Positions 20,988 through 33,269 are shown, numbered from the stretch's first letter. The stretch: DNA of 64,000 nucleotides from Agrypnia vestita (GCA_016648135.1 JADDOH010002340.1:1-64000), one strand, 5' to 3'. Notes: generated from the letters alone by a model not told the origin. A program made the numbers and translations.

Positions 20988-21599
20988 AGAAACAGCTACC
21001 TACCAAAATTTACTTCAACCAGCATGTTTAAAATAATATAACCGACGTTGAAGAAGAAGTTATAATTATTATTTTAACCTGATATCCACGATTTCACCTC
21101 AGGTTGTGTTAAAAATAAAAGTTACACAAAGCCTTGAAAGACTGCAAATGCAGAGTGCTGCGCCACGCAAGTTAGTGATGACGTAATGTAAAGGGAAATG
21201 TGTGTGTGTGTGACCTTTATATTGTTTATTTTATTGCGTGCAATGGGCGTGGAAACCATTAATACTTGCCAGTGTTTAACGACCTCTCTGTTATTGTTGA
21301 GAAGATGCCGCTAGGTGTCCATCACTAATACAGGTCTGTTATCTAAAGCTGGCACGTACACACCAATGCAATTTTAGTATTCAGCATGTATAAAAAATCG
21401 TTTTATATTATTTTAACTGATTAAAAATGAAATGTTTGTAAAGGCACGACGAAAGGTATGACGACGATTAATATGATTGTCACGTAATCTACATTTATCA
21501 GAGGTTTGTTATATTAAACCACCTTTTTTAAAAGCCAATTGGGTGGGTTGCGTATAAAATAAAATAAACGATGGGATATCGTAAAAAATGTAATATTTA

Positions 21600-21866
21600 T
21601 TTTCTTACAGTATTGCTTCTAATTTCTAATCAGAATCACTAATTAATTCTTCTACGCCACTTAAATCTTCATCACTAGAAGAATTTTATGATTCACCATC
21701 GGAATGTCTCAGTTGCTTGCGATGTTAAATCTAACAAATCCTTCATAAAAAGATTGCTTCCATCACTGTTTTTATAATGATGCGTGTAATAGTTAAAAAC
21801 ATTTTACACTATTTCACGAGATTGTCTTCTTAATGTTTTGCCAGATCCAATTTTTTCAGAAAACAT
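21600..21866 (-). pseudogene. transposase N-terminus remnant (IS630/Tc1-like HTH type)
   Basis: From the Met at 21866 the minus strand reads MFSEKIGSGKTLRRQSREIV, a stop, then NVFNYY and further on LTSQATET. In insect DDE transposases of the IS630/Tc1 group this N-terminal block (GSGKxLR-SREIV-NVF) leads into the helix-turn-helix. An acidic end reading SSSDEDLSGVEELISDSD and a stop follows near 21640. One internal stop and at least one frameshift disable it. The family is inferred from one block, so moderate caution applies. Confidence 0.45.
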
Positions 21867-22289
21867 TTTATTCGACGTCTAAATAAACCAGTTACATTAT
21901 AATGCGCGTCGATTTTCTTTGACTGGCGGACGGGTTCAAACCAAACAAGGAATTCAAAAAACATCACGCTGTATTTCGTAGTAATAGTAAAAACAAAACA
22001 ATAACAGTCTCTGTCACGCTCATAAGCTTGGCCGCGTGCGAGAGAGACAGAGAGATTTTTCGAGATGCGTATGCTGTGCGACATGCGCATGCGCGCGGAA
22101 ATGTGTGAATGTGTTGTACATGCCAGCTTTAGTTAACCGACCTGTGCACTGCATTAATTTTTTCCGCAACAGTTCCAGATTTATCCAGGAATACAAAAGC
22201 AAGAATGCCGCTTGCTTGGTCGATTTTTTACTCATGGTACTGTACAGTCGGCTAGTGAAGAATCTTTCGCTTATATATTTTTTATTATT

Positions 22290-22600
22290 ATAATAATATC
22301 TCCTTCTTACGGTGCCATCTCCAATCGGAGGTCGGCATTCTTTCTGGTGATTGTGACTTTATTTGACGTCGCACGGAACAACTCAGCCGAGTTACCCTCG
22401 AGTTGCGTAGCCATGAGATGCGGCGTCTTTCTACGCTTCTTTTACCACTTACTTTCCCCTGAATGGTGTGTTGGTTTAGACTATATTTTGGTCTTCGCAT
22501 AACGCTTGATGGGCCGCTGCACTTCTCGGTCTTTTTACATACGCCGGAGGACTTCAACATTCGTCATTCTACTCGCCCCGGAAATTTTCAATATGCGTAT
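22290..22600 (-). pseudogene. LINE reverse transcriptase C-terminal tail
   Basis: The minus strand reads MLKSSGVCKKTEKCSGPSSV, MRRPKYSLNQHTIQGKVSGK and RSVERRRISWLRNSR. This is the GKxSGKRSxGRRRxSWLRNLR region that closes the protein of several LINE families. An ATTATAATAATAATAAA-type tail lies at the 3' side (about 22280-22300). The NVEVL block expected upstream is partly visible near 22560. Only the last ~100 codons remain. Confidence 0.8.
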
Positions 22601-22739
22601 AGAGTCACATTTAAAATACCTCAACTTTGCGGATTAGTTGTTGGTTTAGTGTCCATGTATTTATATGAATATAGTTTATGCATTAGTTTAATGTTAAGTT
22701 ATTATGTTTTATTTAATATTAATTAATAATAATTTATTA

Positions 22740-24090
22740 ATCTACTGCGCGCGATGTACATAACCGATATTAAGCGTCACTGACGTCAAGTGTGTGTTGT
22801 TGCATTATTGTCTAGCGTAAAGTGGCTCGCATAACTTTGTCTCGTTCTCGCATAGGTATCGCCAACGCGCACCGATGTGAGTATTGGTACACAACACATT
22901 CTCGGAGTGCCATGACCAAAAAATCTATCAGTAACAAGCAAACTGCTCTATCATACAAGACCGAAGGAAAGATGAGACGCTGATGGGCGGATGACGTCAT
23001 GATATATCTGCAAGATTTAGGCGAGTGCCCGGCAGGTTAGACCACAACACCGATGTCGACTAATGGAAGGTGTTCAGTAGTGCCTGCAAGATGGTGTTCA
23101 GTAGTGCCTAGCAGTAAGGCCGCTAAAGAAAAAAAATGACTTAATATTACGAAAGGAATTTTTACTGTATTGGTTAGTGCTGAAGATAGTTTTGTTTTCC
23201 TTTAACAATTATTCGAATTTCACTTTACACTTCGCATCCCTTCCACCCCCAGGCAACCCCGGAAAATTCGAACAGACTAATTATTTCCTTATGATGTGTC
23301 CATGCTGAAAGTAAGAATATTTACGGGGTGGGGTGGTTATAGGCACACTCAGAAACAGACGACGTAATTTAATTTGTAATTTATATTTGAATAATCCGAA
23401 TTTAACCAAAATCTACCAAATGTCAATATTTCTTTCATTGCAAGCACTTTCATCCGAGTACGTCAGCTGTGACGAATTTGTAATATTATGTAATACCAAT
23501 CATTATATTATGAACGATGAGATACCGCAAACGGTTGACAGTACCTACCTGAGAACAGGTGTGATTAACTTTTAAAAGCGTCAATTTTTAAGACTGCCCA
23601 CAGTCCGTTACTGCGAGTACTCGGCAGTGACGTGACATGTGTGCGTGTGTGGTTTGATATTTGATTTTTTTGTAATTTTCAATCAATACATCGAATGTCA
23701 ACGAGTTTTCAATATTTCAAGGTTGCAGTGATATTGTGTCACTTTTAAACATTGCCGCAACAACAAGGTGCCCAGAAAGAAGTCGCAATACATTTGGACA
23801 CTTTTTTGATTTGATCCGATCAGTTGAGTTTGATCTTTCATCATCGATGAAAAATACATTGATCGAGCCATTCATCCCATTCCCGGCTACGATCCATCGC
23901 CTTGAAGATCCTCTGCTGTTTGGAGTGCGGTGATGCGTAGTATCGGACATCTGGTTACGGCCTACATACAGCGAACCTCTCGAGAGACTCCGCCCTTCTG
24001 TGTCCGAATCTCTGAAGAGTTCACGCGGGAAACACGTGGTCTATCTTGCTTGCTATTTATGGCTACTGTCTGATAATGCTCTAAATCAGT
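22740..24090. other. mixed-composition DNA, no recognised gene
   Basis: Two palindromic TGACGTCA-like sites (22783 and 22992) and a near-perfect tandem GGTGTTCAGTAGTGCCT (23070-23110) are present. A 77-codon minus frame (23717-23950) sits in a less AT-rich block and stays open upstream for roughly 20 more codons. I do not recognise its product. It is the best coding-like gap segment here but lacks splice or family support. Confidence 0.3.
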
Positions 24091-24150
24091 AGTATTCAAT
24101 CTTTTGAGTAAAGCGACTCGAGTATTCAATCTTTTGAGTAAAGCGACTCG
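24091..24150. repeat. 30-bp perfect tandem duplication
   Basis: The unit beginning AGTATTCAATCTTTTGAGTA occurs twice without a mismatch, so the duplication is probably recent. Confidence 0.95.
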
Positions 24151-24210
24151 CTTGATCCTCTGCTAAAACCCCAAAGCACACCATATATCGACATGATAAT
24201 TAGTGCCTTT

Positions 24211-25168
24211 GGGCCCATTCAAATATTACGTAAGCAGAATTTTAGTAATTTTTAAAACCCCCTTCACCTTGTCAGTAAAAGTAAGCAAAGCTCTTACTGC
24301 CCCCTCCTATGCTTAAGTAAACATTGGTTTATATTTTCTTTACTGTTATTCATGAGCAGCAGTTAATAATATCTGTTGTATAAATGTATGTCCAAATAAA
24401 ATGAATTATTAAATTAATTCTGGCATCCATCACCATAATTTCAACTACCGTATCAAAAAAAGTGGATTGCTCTATGGACAAAAATAAAAATTAATAAAAA
24501 TAAGAACTACATATAAGGTCGATATATTCACGGAAACATAGAGGGTTGCTATAGCTTAGTGGTCAGAGCACCGGCCCCGGAAAGGAGGTGACCTGGGTTC
24601 GAATCCCAGTAACAACCTAATATTTTTTCATGAATTAGATTTTCTGTATGTCTTTCTAATTGATTAATTAATTAGATTTTTATTTATTCAAGCAAATTAT
24701 TAGCATCGTATTTAAATATTACATTCTTAATATATAAAATATATTAATTTATTTTGTTCTGTTAAAAAATTTAGTGAATTCAAATTAATCGTCCTCAGTC
24801 CATGACACTTGAATCCATGACTTGCATGCCATTGGATGTTTGCTGCTCGATGTTGTGTGTCTACTCACTTTTGTGTTCTTTCAGGATATCGACATCTTTC
24901 TCTTCGAGCCATTCAACATCTTGGTATTAGTCTAAAGTTTATACTACGCACGTCAATTCATTAGCACGACGAGCAGCCACGCTTATAGGTCTCACTCTCG
25001 TTGCGTGTTTATTTTTTATGGATCTCCTTGATGTGACGATAAAGTAATTAAATAAATATTCCTGACGTAGTCACCATCCGGACCCCCCCGTCACCCATGT
25101 CATCGAAAATAAGCAAAGCACAAACCCCCCACCCCACTTTGGCGCTTACGTAATACTTTAATGGCCCC
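24211..25168. mobile_element. 958-bp TIR element containing a SINE
   Basis: The left GGGCCCATTCAAATATTACG and the reverse-complemented right GGGGCCATTAAAGTATTACG continue into TAAGC. Inside each end are matching C-rich tracts with a GCAAAGC block. TTT flanks both sides, which may be a 3-bp duplication. The interior holds the tRNA-like SINE at 24497-24690 and no transposase frame. The superfamily is not certain. Confidence 0.7.
24497..24690 (+). repeat. tRNA-like SINE, family 2, copy 1
   Basis: A tRNA-like core at about 24545-24619 has an acceptor stem GTTGCTA paired with TAACAAC (one mismatch), a D arm TAGCTTAGTGGTCAGAGC, and a perfect T arm CTGGG-TTCGAAT-CCCAG. The anticodon arm does not fold properly, so it is not a working tRNA. 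About 45 bp upstream (AGAACTACATATAAGGTCGA) and the downstream TCTAATTGATTAAT block are shared with the copies at 26815-27190. The tRNA-like part is therefore embedded in a longer repeat. Confidence 0.8.
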
Positions 25169-25169
25169 T

Positions 25170-26810
25170 TTGATGCAATTAACAAAGTTTTCTTTTCATT
25201 CAATGGTGCATACCTGTAGCTTCGGCTAAAATCGCAGCTTGCGGCAATTTGGCGATAGAGCGGGGGTCCAGAAAATTAAAAAACGGTTAATTACGTATCA
25301 GATCCCGGTCAGTTAGGCGGTCGAACGTCGTGCTAAACTAATGCATATTACATATACATAATGCATATTACATATGCAGATGAGCTGCCAAACAGTGATT
25401 ACGCCCAGCTAATTGCATATCTGCCAATCGTCGTCAACGTTGTCGTGGTTGTGGGTTGTTAGAAGGTTTGATGTTAGGTTATTATGTTATGCAGAGTTAC
25501 GTAGAAGGCGTATTATTAATTCAACGACTGACTGCTCAAACCTGAGCAATATTATAATTCTTAGTAAGTAACTATCTCTGCTATCATTCGGATTCATGCA
25601 CTCCATAGATTTGATAAGGTTTGCGTTAATAGAGTTTCTTGGAAATGTTAATTTTTCCTAGTGCACCTATTTATCGTACTAGATATAACCCGTCAATAAT
25701 GAAGGAACATAAAATAGGAGGAAATATTAAATAACCGCAAACTTTTACGTGATAAAAATGGCCGCAGATCTTGTTTGTTTTATGCTGCCGTGCGACATGG
25801 ACAACCGTCAATATATTTTTTATTTATGTCGCTATAGGTCCCGGACGGACAAATATTTATTTTCCGGTAATCCTAGCGCTGTGTCGCTTCTTCAGTGTTA
25901 TCCGGATTGTACGATTTAACATCAAGAAAAGCTTTACAGTCGTCCGAGATGGTTCGCATGTTTTTTGTTATTCCGTGTATCCGACGTACCTATTTTTTGA
26001 ATTTTGAACCCATTGTCTAATTATTCAGATCATTGATTTGCCCCACTCTCCAATTAAAAGGTGGGCGCTTACGATATTGATATAGATTATAATATTGATG
26101 GAGGGTATGCGCGCAATTTTTTTTAAATATAGGCGTTTCAAATTAATTTGTGAATATTCATGTACTGTCATCGAGAATTCGTCCGTGTGCAAAATTTCAG
26201 CTCGATTGGACGTTGCGTTGGGAAACTGGTGAAAAATCGATTTTTCGATTGTAAGATTTCGTCCACACAAATAGACGAGTAGACAAACAGGTGAAGCTAA
26301 TATAAAGATGTGTGAGTAATGATTTCATTGCAATAGTTACCGGTTGTTTCTCTTTAAATTGACAAGTTGTTATTTTTTTGTAAATAAAACACATTTTCCC
26401 ACTTAAATGTTATTAAACTAATGCCTAATGTATTTCCCTGTGAAAATAATAAATTACAACCTCGCGTATTTGTTCGAACACGAAACAAACGTTGGGATAC
26501 TATTATCGGACGTGTCGCTTAGATAATATCTCGAGTTTTTTGTTAACAGTGCCTAAAGGTTATATTTTAAAATCCATTAGCTTTATATTTGTTTAGGGCG
26601 TTTGAGCGTTTATATTAAAATGATTTATCGATAAGATATATATTACAGATTTCCACGAAGAAGTCATTTGATATGAAATATTTTTCGTTTACCCAAAAAA
26701 AAAATCATGTCTGTCTGTGTCGTGAAAAAAGATGGTTGTAGTCCTGACAACGAAATCATTTATATTCAAGAACACGTTCATATTTGTGAAGTTGTAATTT
26801 TTCAGAACAA
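25170..26810. other. no supported gene; short repeats only
   Basis: TAATGCATATTACATATNC is tandemly doubled near 25340-25378. An 81-codon minus frame (26025-26270) shares a CAGCTCGATTGGA word with the TIR repeats near 50990 and 56995, which suggests it lies in a dispersed repeat. Nothing else is recognisable. Confidence 0.35.
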
Positions 26811-26814
26811 AGTT

Positions 26815-27008
26815 CTGTGAAATTTCTAAAAACCAAATTAATTAATCAATTAGAAAGACATACAGAAAAATCTTATTCACCAAAAAATATTAGGTTACTA
26901 CTGGGATTCGAACCCAGGTCACCTCCTTTCCGGGGCCGGTGCTCTAACCACTAAACTATAGCAACCCTCTGTGTTTCCGTGAAAATATCGACCTTATATG
27001 TAGTTCTT
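26815..27008 (-). repeat. tRNA-like SINE, family 2, copy 2 (inverted)
   Basis: This is the reverse complement of the family 2 unit: the B-box-like GGGATTCGAACCCAGG (reverse) and the CCACTAAACTATAGCAACCC head are present, and CTTATATGTAGTTCTTA closes the unit at 27007. The distal end has AATTAATCAATTAGAAAGAC and AACAAAGTTCTG, the same 3' tail as the unit at 40265-40460. Confidence 0.85.
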
Positions 27009-27025
27009 ATTTAAAAAAAAATTAA

Positions 27026-27190
27026 TCAATTAATAAGAACTACATATAAGGTCGATATATTCACGGAAACATAGAGGTTTGCTATAGCTTAGTAGTCAGA
27101 GCACCGGCCCCGGAAAGGAGGTGACCTGGGTTCGAATCCCAGTAGTAACCTAATATTTTTTCGTGAATTAGATTTGTCGGTATTTATTTA
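27026..27190 (+). repeat. tRNA-like SINE, family 2, copy 3
   Basis: The unit starts TAAGAACTACATATAAGGTC and runs through GCTATAGCTTAGTAGTCAGA and the T arm GGGTTCGAATCCC to CGTGAATTAGATTT. It faces copy 2 head to head across about 18 bp, so the pair forms a long inverted repeat. Confidence 0.85.
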
Positions 27191-27389
27191 GATTTGATTA
27201 ACGTTCAAAGTAGCCTGATTCGCGTAATATGAAATGTATGTATATAATATGTTAATTCTTTTGTTAGAAAATATGTAAACTTAATATTTAAATTATAATA
27301 CTTACACAGTTTTATTTTTGTCACTACTATAATTTGGAGAGGTGTAGTTACTCACATCAACAGGTGTGAATGACAACTTAATTAAAACA

Positions 27390-28390
27390 GTCGGGTGGCC
27401 ACTTTTTTAGGGGGCGTGGAAGGGCTTTGTTGTCGTTATTGGGGAAAAGGGGTGGAATATTAGGGGACGTAATGCTATGAATTATTTTCTTAATATGACA
27501 CATATATTGCAATTGAACATTTGTGATATTTTTTATTTTTTGTCGCCTCTTCCACTCCTGTATGTTTGTGGGCAGACGGCGTGTAAATAGCCATTAGCTC
27601 GGGTGAACTTAATATTCAATTATAATAATACCTCTCAAGATGACAATGCAAAAAAATGTCATGTTACGTTTTCTCTCTCTGAAGAATATATATGAGTAAA
27701 CCAAATCAAGCCACAAATGATCACTAACCTCTGATAGATTATTTATCCTCGAAGGCAGTTGAACTTATCCGGTCACAAATGTCTTTGGGCCGTCCTTGTT
27801 TTGCAGGTCTATCGTGAAGTCTTTTGGTTCTTCCACGTCACAAATAACACGCGAAAATGATGTCTTCAGGAAAGATATTAAATATATTAAAAGATATTAA
27901 TCAATTATCATCTTGAGGTATACATTTATTTATTATGTCGCCTTACCGTCTTCCTTCCAGCAATAATAGCTCCATCTCCTTCAATGTTTGCTCTCGATAC
28001 TCGATAGGTGACGCAAGTTTCGTAACATATTTTCGCAAAACACGTTAGTCGTACATGTTTCATTGCCCAATATAACACGCAATGGATGTCGGCGTCTGTA
28101 ACCTTCAATTGGAGCCCAATTGAAGCCGTTTCCAAGGTAAGCACCCGTGACCTTTGACAAACACCGATAGGGCTTTTCGGTGACACGTGGATCGGCCATG
28201 TCTCCCGACCTATCCACGCCAGCTGTCCGCTTCACAATCGATCCCGTTTCTTGTTGTATTTTTTTTTTCAATAAATCCACTACCGTAATCAATCAAATTG
28301 AATCTATTGTGATTTTGCAATAAATATTTAACGGTAAGGCAATTAAATCAAAAGTCGCATTTAGTAGTCAAATTTATTTTATTTTTCTTT
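27390..28390. other. unassigned DNA with overlapping minus-strand frames
   Basis: Minus-strand frames of 103 codons (27981-28292) and 86 codons (27926-28186) overlap in a less AT-rich block. Neither has a motif I recognise, so at most one could be real. No repeat termini were found. Confidence 0.25.
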
Positions 28391-28394
28391 TATA

Positions 28395-28960
28395 TAGCCT
28401 AAAAGCTATAACTCTTCTTTTTCTTCTTCTTCTGCTTCATCTAGGACTGCGTCCTGTCATTGCTCGGAGCCTGTTCCTGGGATGTCCAGCTATCTCGCCA
28501 TCTTTTATGCGGTCTTTCTGGGAGTCTGGTGCCAGACGGCAGCTTGTTCGCTGCTATGCTCACTACTCTCTCAGCTCTCAAGCTCTCTCCACATGATCTT
28601 TCCAGTAACGTCTTCTAGATCTTCCTCATCGGACAATATTCTCGACGTCACAAGTCCTTCGTATTTCGGAATTCCTCACTCGGTCTCGGATTGTCAGTCT
28701 CGCAATGGGTCGGAGAGTCTTCATCTCAGCTGTTCTTAGGAGATTTTTAGTCCTGGTAGTGTCAGTCCTTGTCTCGATACCGTACGTCATGATTGGGCGG
28801 ACACAGGCCTTATATATTTTCACTTAGCTCTCCTTGAGCATGTGTTCGTTTCTCCAGACGGCATTTCTCAAGCATCTAGCAACAGTTGCGGCTTTGTTTG
28901 CTTGCTCTCTTACTTCTTCGTAGAGATCGTTACTGCTGTATATCTCTAACTCACCTTTTT
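28395..28960 (-). pseudogene. RTE-like LINE reverse transcriptase C-terminal fragment
   Basis: The open part (28626-28823, minus) reads KIYKACVRPIMTYGIETRTD, then NLLRTAEMKTLRPIARLTIR and DRVRNSEIRRTCDVENIVR. These are the same blocks, in the same order, as the plus-strand fragment at 4575-4965. Frames continue on both sides with stops: upstream a KAATVARCLRNAVWRNEHML-like helix-rich segment, downstream text ending in AGAAGAAGAAGAAAAAGAAG. This is a truncated, inactive copy. Confidence 0.85.
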
Positions 28961-29754
28961 ATAATAATTTTCTATTTACGACTTCGGAAAGTTTACATGA
29001 CCTTTGATGCTGGATAGTAAAATAATGCAGGTGCACACAACACTAGTGAGAAATAATAATGATTGTAAGGTTAAATCCAAGAAGTAGGTGGTTCCAATCC
29101 GTTATCCGATAATTGTTTTATATAGATTTTTTTCTTCATATTTTTGTACAAGAGCCAAGCAGATCCCACAGCTGGTATCGTCGCCTTACATATCTAGTTA
29201 AAATCCTTCTTATCCTACATGTGATCTATTGTGTGGAGAATTTAAGTGATATTGTTTATTTGGCTTGTTTTATACTAAGATCTATTTTAAGAGATGAATT
29301 CCATACTTTACTACAGCCCTCTTGTTTTATGAGATAAAGAACATGAACAAAAAAAATTAAATGTATTTTTTGAAAGCTAAAATAATATTAGTTCCTTCTG
29401 TGCACAATAGATACATTTTGATAACAAAAATTATTGTGCCATAAATATCAAAAAGACTAATATAATACGCGTGCAAGCACCCAAAAAATATCACTTGGAT
29501 CGCCGATTGTCGCTTATTTCGTCAAATATCCACACAAAGTAAATGAAAAAAAACCTAATTTTACTTTGTTTCATTGTCATGGCATTTTTATTTTTTATTT
29601 TCATTTATTGGTTTTCTTACAGCCATATAATTAATCAATCTTGAATAAAAACAATAATTGATGTACAGAGTTTTGGGCCAATTACAAGAAAACGCATATA
29701 TACAATCGATAAAAAAATAAGAAAAAACATGTCCAATAGTGAGTTTGTGTGAGT

Positions 29755-30160
29755 GTGTGTATTTGTGTGTTTATTTATTTATTTATTTTAAAACAATCTT
29801 AAAAATTTTCCACTGAATTTAAAAATTTACTTTAACATACATTTATAGCGAATGGAGAGGGTGGAGGGGAATGTGGGACGGGAGTAGAAGGGAAGATATA
29901 ATGTACAAATTAGTTTGGGTGCGGTAGTGTAGCTATTGTTTGTTTTAAGTTTCTTATTGTTGCGTTGAAAATGTCAATGTGGTGATAGTTTGTGTTAAAT
30001 GAATTTGTGTATCTGTACATAAAGGAGTTTTGTTTTGAGTTGGTCTTACAAAAGGGGAGATGAAAAGTAGGTGAATGTCTGTTATTGCGAGTTGGGATGT
30101 GGTAAGATATTCGTTGAAGAAGTTCATATTAAAGCTATCGGTGGTAAAAGGGACAGCCAA
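29755..30160 (-). pseudogene. LINE 3' end with degraded C-terminus
   Basis: Across changing minus-strand frames the text includes NSFMYRYTNSFNTNYHHIDI and FNATIRNLKQTI, which resembles the last segment of Jockey/CR1-type reverse transcriptases. The 3' edge is a TTTATTTATTTATTTATT run (29770-29790 on plus), the tail seen in the other LINE copies. The catalytic region is missing. The clade is uncertain. Confidence 0.5.
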
Positions 30161-30164
30161 TTCC

Positions 30165-30355
30165 GGGGTTAATTTTTACGAGAATTTTCTTATTTAGGGT
30201 ATTATGCCGTATGTATATGACCATTTTGGCCGACGTTTCGTATCCCATTTTATAGACATCAGGGATGATAATTGCCCTGATCACCCTATAGTGGGATCCA
30301 AATCGTCGCCCAGAAATATCCCATAATATTCTGAGCAGCCGCAAAAATCTGAGAA
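30165..30355. repeat. foldback unit related to hammerhead family C (degraded)
   Basis: Two inverted arms meet near 30262. The left arm (minus) has CCTGATG, CGAAACGTCGGCC and ACGGCATAAT. The right arm (plus) has CCTGATCACCC, GTGGGATCC and CAGAAATATCCCATAA. These words match the better copy at 50165-50490 in the same order. Both core boxes are damaged (the left lacks the GA after CTGAT-G, the right has ATCGTC for AAACGTC), so neither should cleave. Confidence 0.6.
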
Positions 30356-30399
30356 CATACCTAAATGAAAATTGCTCGTTTTATCAGATACATAAAAGA

Positions 30400-32740
30400 A
30401 TCGAGAGTTTATTTAGATTACGTGCAGTATAACATCGCCAAGTTTGTTCGCTTATTTTTTTTTTAACGAATAACGCCTTGATCATTTTTTATCTTTGACT
30501 ATGTATTAATCCTAGTATTAATATGAAAGGTTTATCATTTTATTAGTTGCTTTACCTTTACGGCTTGCGATATCCATCATCGTGAGATTAGGAGTAAACG
30601 AAATGTGTCGTTATTTGTAATGTCAATATATTTTCGTACCAGCGCAGTTACTTTTGATGCTCTACTGGGTCCCTAAAAGAGTTTCGAGATATCGAAATAG
30701 ACGCCCTAATCCTGGTTAATTTAATTGGAATGCCAAAGACACAGTTGTGAGTAAAAGCTAACAAGTCATAAAAACTTGTTTTGAATTCAAACAGGTTTTT
30801 ATTTAATGTGTTTTGATATTTTATATTATACGCTGATTTGTCGCGATATATAGAACAGCCTACCAGTAAAAGAAAGTACCGGATTCAAGTCCCTGAGGAA
30901 TTCCTGTTTTTTGGGAAAAAGGTTAGTTTTTAATATTTTTTCAGTGACATCAATTTTGGTTCATTTTATCAATTATTCAGTTGCCTTTCCGGTACAAATT
31001 TTTTTCATTTAACTTATCTTTAATGCCAAAACTTTGCGAAAAAAATAAAAACCGAAACACATTAAATTATAACTTTAAATAAATGTGCTGTCGATATGAA
31101 TATCGACGTTTCTCACATATGATAAGATACTATTTTTATGTTTTAAATTTTGCAAGTTTATTTGTCACAATGATAATTTAAAAATAAGAATTAATTCTAT
31201 TCGTGGAAAAGGATAACGATAAAAATATATACTTATTTTAATCACCGAGACCAATATACTTCTGTTACTTATTTTTATGTTAATTACTAGACGTCATTAT
31301 TCACATAAAAAATAGATTTTCACAGAAATTCTAATGATGCGACTTTTGGGAAATTTCAATTTTTTCCATATTATGGGACACTTATGTCGAAATGTGTGTA
31401 TATCTATGTACGTCTTAAAATTTATTAATATTTATTTATTGAAGCGTACACAGTGAGTACAGTTATATATTTTAGAGTTCATTTGTTTAATTTTTCAGTT
31501 ATTATTGTTTTTTAGTTTTATGTAAAAGATATTCAGTGTCTCCTTAACTAAGAGTCAGGCTCATTCGTTGCTTCCAACAGTGGAATCTAAATAATATCCA
31601 TGTTATCTAAATAAACCAAAATTAGAATTTAGAAAATCATAATATTTAAAAAACTAAAAATATAACAATTTATAAAAATATAATTTTTTATAACAAAATA
31701 AGAATGAATTCAAAACGAATCCTAAACATAAGCATGAAATACATTTATACAAATTAATGAGAATTAATTATAGATATTAGTATTATATTATATATTAGCA
31801 TATTATTTTCGACTAATCCCTTCCCTATTGTGTTGTCTCCAAGGTCGAACAAAATGATAAAAAATAAAAAACCTTGCAAAAATTTATGATAGAATTTTTT
31901 TAAGGTTTTTATCACTTTATTTGAGTTGTATCGAAGTTAATGAATTTTTCATAATCGATAAGTCGTGGTTGCTTGAACATTTTCAATTCAATATCAAGGC
32001 AGGAATCCACCCGAAAATTTTGCTACTTGCTATGAGACATCTATATATACGTAATCTACCGGCATCTTGCGGCCGGTGTAAGTGTTTCTTTACTGTTAAA
32101 TTATATTGTGAATTCCTTGGCGGTTCCTAATGTCACTTGAAATTAGCGATTTGGATACGTTTGAAAATGCGACCAACCATTGTCTAAGCAATTTAAAATT
32201 CTTCACCAGCAGCTGTTTATCGATATTCGCTTATTATGCGTTCCTTGGTTTGGGCGTAACATAGAATCAACTAGTTCATCGGAAGTCTTCTGGCTCTGTT
32301 TATTTTAACAGTTGCTGAGTTGTGTATGTATGCATGGACAGTAGTCGCCGATTGGTGTCTTTAATGTTTAACATTTTTAAATACATTTTTAATTTATTGT
32401 ATATATTTTTTTAAATTTCCTTTGTATAGTGTAATACGTTGCCGTATTGCATTACAACTGATCGTTCATAATTGGATTAGAAGCAAAATTGATACTTTTC
32501 ACATGACGAGAATACAGGGCGAAGTGTTTGAATATGATTATCTGACCGAAATTATGTTGGTGTGTTCCAGAAGCATTTTAATATTAATTATTATAGAGAT
32601 ATTAAAACATGAATAAAACAAATAACGATTGATATTTTCTATTACATGCTATTACTCAATTAAATAACTAATAGCAGTTTAATATACAATAAATAATATT
32701 TACCTAGGTATTTGGATGTATGTGTCAAATAATCGATTTG
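30400..32740. other. AT-rich DNA without a supported gene
   Basis: A weak tRNA-like B box (GGATTCAAGTCC at 30890-30901) and a TTTATTTATTGAAGCG LINE-tail-like edge near 31433 are the only recognisable pieces. Open frames do not exceed 69 codons and carry no motif. Confidence 0.4.
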
Positions 32741-32742
32741 TC

Positions 32743-32789
32743 ATCGACATATAAAAATACACTAATCAGGTGTATTTTTATATGTCGAT
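32743..32789. repeat. perfect 20-bp hairpin with 7-nt loop
   Basis: Arms ATCGACATATAAAAATACAC (32743-32762) and its exact reverse complement (32770-32789) flank TAATCAG. The outer ATCGAT words at 32732 and 32791-32797 extend the symmetry. This could be a small foldback element or a structured RNA; nothing shows transcription. Confidence 0.9.
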
Positions 32790-32930
32790 TGATCGATCTA
32801 CAATCATGGATACAATTTATGCGATTAAATGAAAAATTATCAATTAGTAAATGTTTTGCATCGATAAGTGCTTTTGGTACCTATTAATACCACAAATTGA
32901 AATATACAGATAAAAAAATAATTATGATAT

Positions 32931-33260
32931 TGTAACGAGTTGTCGGTTGACGTTTGACAGCTGAATACTAGGCGCATGCGCGCGGAACAGCGCAGAACAT
33001 GCGCAGAACGGCGGGCCGGTGTGCTCAGTCGTTGAAATTAAGAAGTAACATAATTCGAAAGCGAAGATTTTATAAAAGTTCTTACCACAGTAGCCAAACA
33101 AAAGCGAAGCGGTTTTTCGAGTTTAAAGTGTAGTACCGCGTTGCTAGCGAATTTAAAATGTCAGATAAAATGTTGAAGCGATAATAAAGGTTTATTTTAC
33201 GAGTGATCAATTACGAAATACGTTTTTTATTTCATTTCGACCGAGCCACGACACGTAACA
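32931..33260 (+). mobile_element. solo LTR of an LTR retrotransposon (330 bp)
   Basis: The segment starts TGTAACGAGT and ends CACGTAACA, the TG...CA ends of an LTR with a TGTNAC/GTNACA inverted terminus. ATAT stands on both sides (32927-32930 and 33261-33264), a 4-bp target duplication. Inside, TTTATAAAAG (33069-33078) could be the TATA box and AATAAAGG (33183-33190) the polyadenylation signal, in the right order for the plus strand. No gag, pol or primer-binding site follows, so the internal region was lost by LTR-LTR recombination. A 4-bp duplication suggests a Ty3/gypsy-type origin, though that is inference. Confidence 0.8.
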
Positions 33261-33269
33261 ATATTTGTG

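Noticed and set aside
24545..24619. Functional tRNA gene at the family 2 core
   Set aside because: T arm and D arm are good, but the anticodon arm does not pair and the same sequence occurs three times with shared flanks, so it is a repeat.
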